DNA of 32,205 nucleotides from Pleurotus djamor. Its lineage: Eukaryota > Basidiomycota > Agaricomycetes > Agaricales > Pleurotaceae. A program made the translations under genes and the position numbers. The notes below the pieces were generated by a model. It saw only the letters and a list, made by a program, of their open reading frames with translations, was not told where the DNA came from and did no database searches. The stretch is taken from the NCBI GenBank assembly GCA_029747585.1, contig JAPEVF010000524.1, forward strand, positions 1-32,205, given 5' to 3'. Below, in pieces: positions 19,812 through 29,868 of this stretch; the stretch's first letter is position 1; every line of letters begins with the position of its first letter.

Positions 19812-22183
19812 ATGCCTTCAACCGCCGCCAACCTTTCTTACATTGCCATCTATAATCCTACCCTAAAGCCCTTACCCTCCCCGCCCGATGTTGACGACGA
19901 TGAAGACGCTGAGGAACAGGCCCACATCTTGTTCTACACATCGAAGGAGCGGGCTGTCTCTCGCGATAAAATGTTGCGCCAAGTTGGCCTAGCGAAGGCT
20001 CTTATCAACTTTTCCGAGTCAGTAAGGCGATCCAACCTATATCTCCGTGTGGAAAGGAAACTAATACTCAGCATCTAGGATGTTCAATGCCAATGAAGCT
20101 TGTAATAGTATTCATTCTCAAACGAGACGGATGGTTATGTTTTCACCAGAGCCTGACTTTTGGATCCATGCAGTAAGTCGTGGTGTACGCTGCGCGTCGA
20201 GTTTGACGGAATGGATAATAGTGCGTAGAAGTCGCGAAGATTGTCAAGCCGCCACCCAAGTCCAAGGGTAAGGAGAAGGACAAATCCAAGCTTAAGGACC
20301 AACCCGTGCAGCACGACTACGATGACGCATCAGTACACGATGTGTCACTCAAAGCCGACATACAGCGTGGCTACGAACAATTCAAGGTCAGCAAATATCA
20401 TTGGATTGGCTTTTGGGTGTGCTCAATAATGGGATATCTAGTTAACACACGGCTCGTTTACGTCAATTCTGTCCAACCTCGGTCGAGAAGCAATGGAACT
20501 GCAATTAGAGAGATTTTGGACTGTATGGGCTTGGAGCTGGGACTTGGAGAGTGGATACGATTTTGGGAAGCACCTTGGTACGTCCGATGTGGTCCGTTCC
20601 GGAGTGGTGGTGCTGGGTATTAATGAAGTGCAGGAATACCATTACACCCCCTCTTCCGACATCTCAAGCCCATCTTGGACGATATCCCAGATACAATACT
20701 CAGCGATGCCGAAATCTTAGCCATCGTTCCACCATATACCATACCCTCTGCCAAGTATCTCGCTTCATCATTCCCTACAACCCTTGCCTCTCTCATCTTA
20801 GATCGTCTTTCTCCTTTACACGCGTCGAAATCATCCCAAGACCTGCCCAAGTCTATCTCATCATCGGATGATACACTCCGAGCCAAAGCACTTCAACAAC
20901 AAGCGGCTGCCTCGACGTCTAATCCCACCCACAACAGGAGCGGGTCGAATACCTTTCTCGGTATGCCTACAGTGAACATGGATGTTCGCAAGTGGAATTG
21001 GGGTTATCTGACGTTTGGCAAGACCACTCCAAAGGCGTCACCCGAAGTACCGAAGCCAGATGGCGACCAGGAAAAGAGTGCGGATCCAGCTGCTCCGGTC
21101 CCACCCGCCCCCACCGCCTCCCCCACTGCCTGACTGACGATGATGATAGCGCGTCGGCCACACGAGATGACCCTCCGCCAGTAGAGCTATCAATACCTGA
21201 ATCATCGGTAGACACGGTTAGTCTACACGAAGCGGTCAGCGAGGAGCTTTCCATCCAAGTGCCCCCTCATGATCAGGCCGAGAATGGCTCAGAAGCGCCC
21301 TCTTCGCCTAAGAGTAACCATTCTGAGCAGGTTGATGCGGATGAGTCGTTGGCTCAAAGCGTTGTCACTGTCAAGCCTGACACAGAGGATTCGAACCCTT
21401 CGACACGACCGCCGTCACCCGAACCCGAACCACCACATATCAGCGTTGTACACGTGAACTTGGCTGCATCGTCGGATGGGCTTGCGACGGTACGACAGCC
21501 TGTGTTCAGCTTTACAGACATCGTATGTCATTTGTCACTCTTTGAATTCATCCTTCGCCTTTTGACACACTCTATGTCCAGCATCGGGGTATCAGTCTCG
21601 CGTTGGTGGGCCTGAAGTATCCGCCTGACCTCTCCTCGCCCGAACTCCATCAACTCGCCGTCGATCTACATCCTCTCTTTACTCGTATCGAAGAGGTTTT
21701 AGAAGACGAACTCCTAAAGAGGTACATATGGCTTCAAGCCCTAGTCATCCACCCATTCTCATTTCACTTTCTCATTTTAGTACCGTTGATATTCTCCCGT
21801 CTGCTACGAAGATACTTCAACCCAAAGATGTCCACATCCTCTCATCTCGCGGGTTCACGTTGTCATCCGCTGGGTTTGCATCGAAATCCGACCACCTTTT
21901 CACAGCTCAAAGTCTTATAGAAAGGTAGATACCCCCTCCGCTGCCTCCACCCTGCGTATCTATGTGTCACTTACCTCCTACTAGCTCACTAGACGTCTCA
22001 GAAGTCTTCTCCCGCGGGCAGAACCCGCAGCATTGGCATGTCGGGCGGAGGGGTTTCCCTGGAGTGTTTGATGCCACTGCTTCGAATGGAGAAACTGTGT
22101 ATCTAGAGGTGTTTCGCAAGGAAGCGAGTTTGACGGATGTGGATAATAGTCTGGTGGGGATTGTGAAGAAGGGTGTCGAGTAG
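19812..22183 (+). CDS. CCZ1: CCZ1, subunit of the Mon1-Ccz1 Rab7 (Ypt7) exchange factor
   Basis: Exons: 19812-20017, 20079-20172, 20222-20386, 20442-20577, from 20634, to 21522, 21582-21721, 21781-21924, 21985-22183, about 620 aa. The first longin domain begins ANLSYIAIYNPTLKP and continues ILFYTSKERAVSRDKMLRQVGLA, shown in part as FYTSKERAVSRDKMLRQV, then SQTRRMVMFSPEPDFWIHA. A middle part has FRHLKPILDDIPDTILSDA and VRKWNWGYLTFGK. After a low-complexity Pro/Ser/Asp linker come HRGISLALVGLKYPPDL and the C-terminal longin part. Mon1-Ccz1 activates Rab7 on late endosomes and autophagosomes for fusion with the vacuole. Oddity: the frame changes between about 21036 and 21190 with no short intron of the right phase. 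A 113-nt intron 21037-21149 would restore it (AAG-GC|C-GCG), or there is a 1-base indel. The N-terminal start is uncertain (19812 preferred over 19671). Confidence 0.85.
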
Positions 22184-22534
22184 AAGAATGGAGTAGAAGT
22201 CGGTGGATTGTGATGTATGTACTTTTGTATCTTATCTTTCATCGGTGGATTCTCTCGTATCCTCACAGGATTGTGAGGTCAGCGTTTCAACACGGATCCT
22301 TCACCCAGCACCAAGGACGTTACCTCGAGAAGAGCCTCTCTCCTGGCTAGACAAATATGGATTAGAGTTTTTGGCTTACTCACTTTTCCCGTTTATTTCG
22401 GCCAATGAGTAATTGCTTCCTAAGGCTTCGTAACAATCGTCTCATCATCTCAGTAAAGCAAAAAAGAGTAAATATATAGAGGATCTATGTAGCTGGCGAC
22501 ATCAGCGACGCAAATCACGACACCGTTGCCCCGA
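22184..22534. other. intergenic between CCZ1 and the GST gene
   Basis: Contains the CCZ1 3' UTR and the GST promoter with a TATA box at 22473-22480. No other gene seen. Confidence 0.5.
22473..22480 (+). promoter_or_regulatory. TATA box of the GST gene
   Basis: TATATAGA ends 54 bases before the GST start codon, downstream of an A-rich tract (AAAAAAGAG). Confidence 0.45.
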
Positions 22535-23365
22535 ATGTCGACTTCAAACTTGGAGCCGATCGTATTCTACGACATCCCTACCACGGCTGGTCCTGGTCCG
22601 TCGTTTTCGCCTAATACCCTGCGTATACGGTTAGTACCAACTTCCAAAGGAGTCCCTTGGATTTACTGACATGTCCATTATAATTGTACAATGATTAACA
22701 GCTGGATCCTGAACTACAAGGGTATCCCGTACACCACCACCTACGTCGAATACCCCGACATCGAAGCAACATGTAAACGCATCGGTGCGCTCCCGACAAC
22801 ACTCATGCCCAACGGACAACTCCTCTACACCCTCCCTGCAATCCACGATCCCTCGACAAACACAACTCTCGCCGATGGCCAAAAAATCGCAGAATACCTC
22901 GACAAGACGTACCCTTCCACACCGCCAGTATTCCCAAATAATACCTTGGGATTGCAGTTGGCTGTGTGTGACGGGATTAACAAACGGTTCATGGCCGTTT
23001 ACCCAATCTTCGCACCGCGTGTTCATCACGTCTTGAACCCCCGCAGTGCGGAGTACTGGCATCACACAAGGAGTGCGTTCTTCGGGAAGAAATACGAAGA
23101 CATCGCACCCCGTGGTACGGAAAAAGCGCAGTTAATGACGAAGATCAAAGAGAGCATGGACGAAGTCGCGGGGTGGCTGGTTAAATCGGAGGGTGCGTTT
23201 TTCTTGGGTGCGGAGCCGTGCTTTGTGGATTTTACGCTAGCAACGATTTTTGTGGGGTCAAAAATTGTGTTTGGGGAGGAGAGTGAGGAGTGGGCGGAGA
23301 TGAAGGGGTGGAGTGAGGGTAGGTGGGTGGCTTTGGTTAGGGCATTAGAGAAGTATCATGTGTGA
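22535..23365 (+). CDS. glutathione S-transferase, fungal FuA / etherase-related class
   Basis: Two exons, 22535-22629 and 22702-23365, join in phase to 252 aa across a 72-nt intron. The thioredoxin-like N-terminal domain starts MSTSNLEPIVFYDIPTTAG, contains the SFSPNTLRIR region where this class places its glutathione-activating residue (a Ser in SPN rather than Cys or Tyr), then WILNYKGIPYTTTYVEYPDI, a Pro-containing TLPAIHDPST turn and LADGQKIAEYLDKTYP. An all-helical C-terminal domain follows, ending FFLGAEPCFVDFTLATIF and VALVRALEKYHV. This arrangement is that of basidiomycete FuA enzymes, relatives of bacterial LigE-type beta-etherases, studied in wood decayers for conjugation and binding of wood-derived compounds. 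Cytosolic, since no signal peptide is seen. The physiological substrate cannot be told from sequence. Confidence 0.88.
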
Positions 23366-23518
23366 TGCTTCCTGTAGTTGATTGAATGTGCAAAATAGAG
23401 TTGAACTCCGTCGGGTGCGACGCAATGACTGAGTGGAGTATTCCCAACTGTCAGAAAAAGAATACGAAAGAGCAAAATAGAAGATGGCGACCTAGGGGTA
23501 GCGGTGCATCCTCGCAAT

Positions 23519-23958
23519 TTAATCCGTCTTGGTTTTCCTGAAGTCTTGAGGCGAATGGTAGGATATTGCAGAGATTCTGTCAAAGAAACATCTGCTTTCC
23601 CATCTTGAAAACAAGACATTCACGGTGTTCTTACTGATTCGATGCGTCACTACGAGTTCGCAAATCTGGACCAAGATATTAGAAACTCGTGTAGAACCTG
23701 AAGAGGAGGGACTCGGAGGGACTAATGCAGCCCTGGATTGTCTTCACTCACAAGGCGAGGACTAGGCTGGAAACCAACCTCTATGACGAGAGGATGATAG
23801 TCGATCCTCTGAGAATAGAGGCGAGGACCCCGAATGACAGTGATAAGATAAGATAATCGGTGCTTGGCATGACAACGGTTCAACTTACCACCAAGTCTGA
23901 TCTCCTTCGAGGGCTTGACTAAAGAAACTGTCGTCCTCTTGCCTCTTGCCTGAGCCAT
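23519..23958 (-). CDS. weak candidate: small three-exon gene, 100 aa, unknown
   Basis: Three minus-strand segments, 23889-23958, 23779-23808 and 23519-23721, are bounded by GT and AG and keep one frame to a TAA. The product starts MAQARGKRTTVSLVKPSKE, a basic, plausible N-terminus, and continues with VSNILVQICELVVTHRISKN and SRWESRCFFDRISAISYHS. Introns would be 80 and 57 nt. No family is recognised, the second exon is just 30 nt, and the segments are short enough that chance cannot be excluded. The downstream GST gene ends 153 bases away on the other strand. Confidence 0.3.
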
Positions 23959-24632
23959 GAGCTGTACACGACTACGATAGCATGGTCAACAGCGTAATGA
24001 GCGACTCATAATACGGTACGCTCCATAATATCAATGGCGAGTGTGTACTTACTTGACTTTCACCACGCAGTGCGCACTCGGCCTTGCAGATTCCACTAAT
24101 ATGCCAAGTAATGTCTCTGCCCATATGTACTCTGGTAAGTACACAGGGCGCTCTCCATTTGTCAATTCCACCCGGCTCTATTCCACCGAATGATTCTTGC
24201 TCCGGAATTCTCTGACATCCTCCCTGAAACAAGTACTTTATTTGACGTCTGCCACGGCGAGCTGGGTGCTCCTGCAGTCCCTTCCAGTGTTGTCTGGCTA
24301 GCTAACTGGTAAGCCTGAAGTTCGATGTAATTGTGTATATCTGATCCCCCTTCTCTCCGCAGGGTGCTACCAGAATCCAAATACGGCGTTGTTATGCTTG
24401 ATGCATGATGGCTGAACGTCCGAACACAGATGGGCGTCGGTGATGGAAACAATGCGCTGAGCGCTGCGTCGCTGCATATGTTGCCCTTACAACAGGTGGA
24501 GGGACTCAGTGGAATATAAGTATAAAGCCCTCGCACTCCCGATTGCGCAATTCCACGAAACACCGTACCCAATTGATTCCACATTCAAACATCCAAGTCG
24601 CAGGGTTCCTCTCCTCATTAACACTTACCCAG
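23959..24632. other. intergenic; no convincing gene
   Basis: A minus-strand frame at 24162-24584 is open for 140 codons, but it shows no motif, lies partly over a TATA box for the next plus-strand gene and has no splice partner. I treat it as chance. The right end holds the promoter of the 24633-25445 gene. Confidence 0.4.
24521..24527 (+). promoter_or_regulatory. TATA box, 24633-25445 gene
   Basis: GGAATATAAGTATAAAGCCC contains TATAAAG 105 bases upstream of the proposed ATG at 24633, a typical spacing for a short 5' UTR. Confidence 0.4.
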
Positions 24633-25445
24633 ATGCTGGACTGGCTGTCACAGACACGGGCGTTCACGCGTCGTACTGCCCTACGGTTTGCTTGGTTCAT
24701 ATCCTCACTCCCATGGTCGAATATCCACGATCACATTTATATGCTCTACTTAATGGTTCGTCGGAGTCCACGCGATTTCTTTTCGCTAACCACACCACAG
24801 CTTACGTGACAATTATGTTGATCTTGTGTCTTCGTTTCTTTTATAGGTCCGTGTTGTGCTGGCGGCAATATACCTCTTCGTCTTGTGGATTGACATAGAC
24901 CCAACTGAGCTAAAACTATACACCGACGTCAGTGGCAATTTAATCCCAATCGCGATTACAATAAACAGCAACCCGGATATTGGCTTCACCACAGGGTACG
25001 TCTGTCGTCTCTCCATAATTCATGATACAGAGTGCTTACGAAATATATCTCGTGAACGGAAACATGGACATAGAGTGCTACTACTCTTCGCCTACTTCTA
25101 CGGAATCTGGATACTAAGCGAAAGTGAACCATCCCACATAGCACTACATCAAAATTGAACGCTGACCTTCTCCTGCCCTCTATAGGAAGGAGACACGATT
25201 ACCCATATGTCATCTTCCTTGCCATCCAGCTGGGCCATCAGTACGCATATGTGGATTGGAACGGGGGTTGGAGATGGTGGGAATACGCGTGGAGCTGGTT
25301 CCCGATGTATATGTATGTGGAGTTGATAATGCGTATACAGGTTCAATTTGAAGGGATGGAGAGGATAGCGGTGGGGTTGGCGTTGCAGAAATTGTCGGGG
25401 ATGATGGAAGCATACGAGCACGAGGAGGCAAGAAGAAGACAATGA
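24633..25445 (+). CDS. unknown aromatic-rich protein, 219 aa, possible membrane segment
   Basis: Three exons, 24633-24755, 24847-25123 and 25186-25445, join in phase with introns of 91 and 62 nt; the second has a GCTGAC branch-like motif before TATAG. The protein begins MLDWLSQTRAFTRRTALRFA, has a hydrophobic segment VVLAAIYLFVLWID (about 45-58), a second one LLLFAYFYGIWIL (about 118-130), then an unusually Trp/Tyr-rich stretch (YAYVDWNGGWRWWEYAWSWF) and a helical C-terminus ending AYEHEEARRRQ. No domain recognised. It is likely a small membrane-associated protein, inferred only from hydrophobicity. The first intron is long for this window and could contain a small extra exon. A TATA box lies upstream. 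Confidence 0.5.
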
Positions 25446-25917
25446 GGAGGGGGAGGGAGAGGAGGAGAAACAGGTCTTGTTGCTGTGCACTGAGCCATCC
25501 TTGGTCTATCGTCTGAGCGTTGGCATCCGCTCCGTTAATTTGATGCTATTTTCGAGTGATCTCCCGTCCCCACTCCTTTCCTTCCTCCATATAACTGATT
25601 CCGCCGATAAACCGACGTCGACCCCCACATGCAGAGGAACAGCCATGACTACCGACGCAAGAGATGATTTCTATCAGATTTTGGCAGCGGTCGAGTGCAT
25701 CCAACAGCCGATGCTACAGCACGGTACCCCAGGCTTCAAGTTGATTCAAAATCAAGAAGTGGATAGAGGACCCTAGTAACTTCTTTCGTATTAGCCAGTA
25801 AGTGATATAATACAGAAAACGCGAACGCAAAAACAAAGCAGCCATGGAGGTCCCAAGGAAATACAAGAGAGAAATAGGTATCACGGAAAAGACATAATGT
25901 GAGAGAGAGCGAATATC
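25446..25917. other. intergenic between two convergent genes
   Basis: Should hold the 3' UTRs of the 24633 gene and the lipase. A 43-codon plus-strand frame from 25645 (MTTDARDDFYQILAAVECIQ...) looks protein-like but is too short and isolated to call. Confidence 0.4.
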
Positions 25918-27447
25918 TCAGTTGGTGCATTCGGCGCTACCGAAGGATATATTGTCAAGATACGGTCCTGTAGAGTGTGTATGCATTGATTCAATAACGT
26001 GTAACGCAGGCTGAGGAAGTGCACATAACCCACTAACCTGAGTGATTCTCGATAGCTGTCGAAAGACCGAAGCCAACCTTGATCGTCCGGAGTATAGAAT
26101 CCCCTCCCAGGCAATTCTATACATCATCATCATCAATCATCATTAAATGCATAACGGCCAATTCAAAGCCTCACCCACCTTGTTCTCCTGCCCGGGGCAA
26201 GCAACGACGTCAACAGCATTTCCACTAGCATCAACCTTCTTGATGTGCACCTCCCCTTGAGGATGTTGATACCCGAGCTTCTGGGGCGGGACGGTCGGCA
26301 CAATGTCGTTTTGGTTCGTTATGTGGACGAAACTAGAGCCAAGCTGTAGACCAGGTCCCATTTGATAAGTTAGTTGGTACCCAATGTTACTGAAGATGGG
26401 GGACGACGAACACTTGAATCTACAAGATTGGCCCACTTCTCATTACCGCCTCTGGGTAAGCCGAACACCGTAGTTGTGATCTCAATTGAGCTAGGCAAGA
26501 GTTCCTTGAACATCATCGCGTCCATGGTAGCGATAGCTGCCCCTATGATCAAAGCATCAGTATCAAGGTAAAGCATGAAGAGTATACGGGGCTATATGCG
26601 GGCGATGAAATCGAAACGTACCCAGCGAATGTCCAGTGACCGATATCTTCGTAACGTTCGTGCTTTCCAGCCCACTCTTGACAGCGGAGAGAACGTCATC
26701 AGCGGTCCGTTCGAACGTCTTCTGGAAGCCATCGTGGACTTTGATACCCTCTAGAGAAGTATCTACGATTCAATGACCGCGCATTGTGTGCGAATGGGAG
26801 AGAAGATTAGCTTACGGCCTTTAACTGATGCAAAACGCGTTTCGTCGAGGTCGACGAGGAGGATTTGGACGTCGTTGAGGATTGAGAGGCTGCACACGTG
26901 GATAAGTACTCAGAAAGCGAAAGCTCTGCACGAAGATGAAGAATGGCACTCACAAATTTTCTGGGTTCGTTCCTTGGTGAGCGACGACGAGTGACTCTGT
27001 CGATGGGTCGTGCGCGACCAGAACTAAGCATGATTCATCATGATATGAGCACCGGCAGGCGAGAAATTAATGACTAAGTATGCGGACTTACAGAGAGGTG
27101 TCAACCCGTCATCTAGCAAACACAAACACAACCCTTATCAGAAACGGCATTTCCAACACGATCCATGTGGATCACTCACCTCCTCCGGTCTTCAACACCT
27201 CTATACCCCCAATATCATCACACGCCTTCCCACACGTCCAAGCCGTCACGGACGCCGTAGAGCAGTACACCGCACGACTGAACTGCGCCGGTCGAACGAA
27301 TGCATCGAGGTCGGACGAGATCAGGGGTGTGGGTGTTGCTTTGGATGTCGGACCACGAGCATCCAGAGGTGCTGCGAGAACTGAGGTACTGAACAAGGCC
27401 AACAAGGTCGTCGCCAAGACCCATAAGCTCGGATTTTGATGAGGCAT
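25918..27447 (-). CDS. secreted class 3 triacylglycerol lipase / esterase
   Basis: Nine exons join in phase to 339 aa: 27180-27447, 27092-27112, 26954-27023, 26816-26889, 26622-26762, 26391-26542, 26179-26343, 26038-26116, 25918-25967. A signal peptide is clear (LWVLATTLLALFSTSVLA, cleavage near A-APLDAR). The alpha/beta-hydrolase core shows DPSTESLVVAHQGTNPENF (oxyanion region), VHDGFQKTFERTADDVL, then VTGHSLGAAIATMDAM with nucleophile Ser about 190, FGLPRGGNEKWANLVDSS, FVHITNQNDIVPTVPP with Asp about 255, and ENHSGPYLDNIS with His about 322, completing the triad. Cysteines in YCSTASVTAWTCGKACD, ACPGQENKNC and AECTN fit the disulfides of this family. Exon 2 is just 21 nt, and an intron splits the glycine codon of the GHSLG motif. 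Stopping in the seventh intron (TAA at 26143) would lose the catalytic His, so the last two exons matter. Confidence 0.93.
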
Positions 27448-28598
27448 TTCGATGATTTAGGGTACAAGGAGGCGATAAAAAAGAGTGACTGGATGAAGCT
27501 ACACAGTAGCAGGGAAAGTAGAAAAGAGGGTATATGGAAGAAAAGCCGTTCAACGACGAAGGCAGAACTCAGATGAGGCGAGGAGACCAGAAAGTGATCG
27601 TCAGAAATTGATCCCGCTCATCCTTTATGTTATTCTTGGTACCACGGTATTTGTCATTTCCGGAAAGAAATCCCACGACGGTCGATCAAAGCATCAACCA
27701 TTTCCTTGCTCGTTGCTCGTTGTCGCCAAATCCAGCCAGAAATGGTTGTCTCCAAGCCCCAACGTAGTGACCATCGATGGCTGGTCGATACCCATCAAAG
27801 ATGATAGCAAGCNGGTCACGTCCATTGTCCTTAGACGAAGCGCGGGTTGATGGGGGTTTCACGTATGTATTCGCCTTTTTTGCAATGTAGATCATGATAC
27901 ATTCGTTCGAATGGGCTGTGTAGGAAGAGATGATTGATGTTAGGAAACTTGACGGGAATTCAAACAGGTTCTCTGCAGAAGTGTAATCAGATTGAGAACT
28001 GACCATGGATGGCCATCATCGCCGCGACGACCGACCACTCCGGAGTCGACTTCATACGTTCATTGATACAGATGTCATGATGCCCTAGTTTCGTGATTGC
28101 GGGTACGCCAGTGCTAGCGCATCATTTCGAGCGCAAGTATGTAGATGAGATGGCGGTGATGTACCAACAGTGCCAGAATCACGGGGACGAAGTTTCAGCG
28201 GCCATCAGTCAAAACAGGAGATTAGAAAGGGGTTACAGCCTGAATGCCAGAGCAATCGTCTAACTGAGGATCCTTCAGGACCCGGGGGAAGTATCATAGT
28301 ACCTGCGACTCTTACGAGACTGGAATCAAAGTCCTTAGCCTTCCTTAACATCTTGCAAGANGAAAAAGCGGGAGTAGGGGATGTGAATCGATGCACTTTA
28401 TTCAGAAGCGCTGCGACGAACATCATACTGACTCGGTGGTTTCGACTCATATTGACGTGAGGTGTAAGTCAGCGACAGAACAATGAAAGGCACAGTTGAG
28501 AACTAGCTCATACTCGTAGATTGAAGCATCCACGAATCAGAGAAGATCACGACGGACAAAACGGTGGTTGAAATAGGGGGGAAGTGGATTACTTCGCC
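27448..28598. other. 1.15 kb without a convincing gene
   Basis: Unresolved bases at 27813 and 28361 limit reading. A minus-strand frame from ATG at 28006 to 27686 is open for 106 codons (contains ENLFEFPSSFLTSIISSYTA and IFDGYRPAIDGHYVGAW), and the segment just upstream reads KLGHHDICINERMKSTPEW in another frame. Joining them would need a 31-nt intron, shorter than any other here. This may be a decayed gene or chance. The part next to 27448 holds the lipase promoter. Confidence 0.35.
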
Positions 28599-29374
28599 CT
28601 ACTCTAGGGAGCTGATCGATGGGTGTAGGTAGCCTGGAGGTTGCGGGATGTGCGTGTCGGTGAACTGAATAGGTAGAAGTGGGAGCACAAAGTACTGGAC
28701 GCGTGATTCCCCTCGAAACTTGTAATGGATCCGGACTCTGGTTCCACCCTCAAAGAAAAGAAATAAGGACGAACCCCACCTCCCGTCTGGACCTACAATT
28801 TCCACCGTCATACCATGCGAATACGGATCGAAGCATTGCTCAGGGCCAGCATCAGCGGGACCGATGTACGCAGTATAGCACCCTCGAGGGAAAGACGTCG
28901 GGAGATTCATGTGATAGTAGAACGTGTACTCTCCATCTGCGAAGTTGACTGAGCGCAAATCCTGGCGGTCCTTTGGCGGGCAGATAGCCTGAAACGACAA
29001 CGATAAGACCCGATAAACGTTCCAGAAAGAAGAGAGATTGACTTACTCCTACTACCGTCATTTGACTCATATCCAGGTCCTTGAAATATTCCTCCGTTTG
29101 AAGAATCAATTTACGGATGCCTTCATCATGGAGGACCTTCTCCTCCGCCGTCGTGGGCCATGGCGCCTCTCCTGAGCCTCGGGTCTCTGGAGGCAGCGAC
29201 TTGAAACATTCTAGCTATATTGTAGTTTCTAGATAAGCGTATCATTGAGCGGGAGGAGCAGCAGACGCGTACAATGAATTCATCCTCCTCAGGAGTTGCG
29301 AGGGCCGCAACAGGTCGAAGTCTGTGCATGATGGTAGGAACCAACGTTGGGTTCAGGGTCTCGACTCTCGGCAT
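28599..29374 (-). CDS. unknown 219-aa protein, three exons
   Basis: Exons 29273-29374, 29047-29214 and 28599-28988 join without phase change; both introns are 58 nt with clean GT-AG ends. The product starts MPRVETLNPTLVPTIMHRLR, contains ATPEEDEFILECFKSLPPE, a helical KVLHDEGIRKLILQTEEYF, then a C-terminal half that looks beta-rich: FADGEYTFYYHMNLP, GCYTAYIGPADAGPEQCFD, TVEIVGPDGRWGSSLFLFF and TRVRIHYKFRGESRVQYFV. No family recognised and no signal peptide or membrane span. The regular splicing and the composition make it a credible gene, likely lineage-restricted. It lies between the lipase and the hexose transporter, all on the minus strand but separated by more than 450 bases on each side, so no co-transcription is implied. 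Confidence 0.7.
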
Positions 29375-29868
29375 CCCCTCGATAGGAGATTGGTCTCATT
29401 ATTCATTGTCGCACAGGATTTCTTCCGATTCTGAGACATGTAAACCTTTTATGTGCGGCTACATAGACACGAAGCACTGAAGAGCTTGAAGGCTGAAGCT
29501 GAGGCCTGAGGCCTGAGGGCCTGAAGGACTGAGGCCTGAGTGTCACAGCCCCTAGCCTGAGAGGCAACGATCACGTTGCACGACGCGTACACGGTCACGG
29601 TGTTTTGGCTTTTCATCCTTTGCATTGCATTACAAAAGCTGGCCCGAAGGCTCGTCACTACGAATACGAACATTAAGAACTATAGAAACACGACATTATT
29701 AGAAGACCTCGCGACGAACGCCGCCAAAAAAAATGCGAACAACAACAAAACAGGAACGAAAATGGGCAGTGGGAAGGAACAAATGCATCGTGAGTGGAGT
29801 ATATGCACGTCTCTTTTCATGATGAAGGGCATTATCGTATTAGAAAGAGAAAGTCCATCATTTCCAAA
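29375..29868. other. intergenic between unknown gene and hexose transporter
   Basis: Holds the promoter of the 28599-29374 gene and the 3' UTR of the transporter. An A-rich tract (CCAAAAAAAATGCG) lies near 29730 and a GGCCTGA repeat at 29491-29540. No gene seen. Confidence 0.5.
29491..29540. repeat. degenerate GGCCTGA short tandem repeat
   Basis: Fifty bases are built from imperfect 7-10 nt units (GCTGAAGCTGAGGCCTGAGG, then CCTGAGGGCCTGAAGGACTG and GAGGCCTGAG). The words resemble the dispersed CTGAGGC words at the left end of the window. Confidence 0.55.

Noticed and set aside
24162..24584. 140-codon minus-strand open frame
   Set aside because: No motif, no splice partner, and it overlaps the TATA-containing promoter of a better supported plus-strand gene.
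25149..25490. 113-codon minus-strand frame
   Set aside because: It is the antisense shadow of the third exon of the 24633-25445 gene; the Pro/Ser-rich content comes from reading the opposite strand of a GGA-rich exon.
27686..28096. Two-exon minus-strand gene
   Set aside because: It would need a 31-nt intron, well below all others in the window, and an N lies within the frame.
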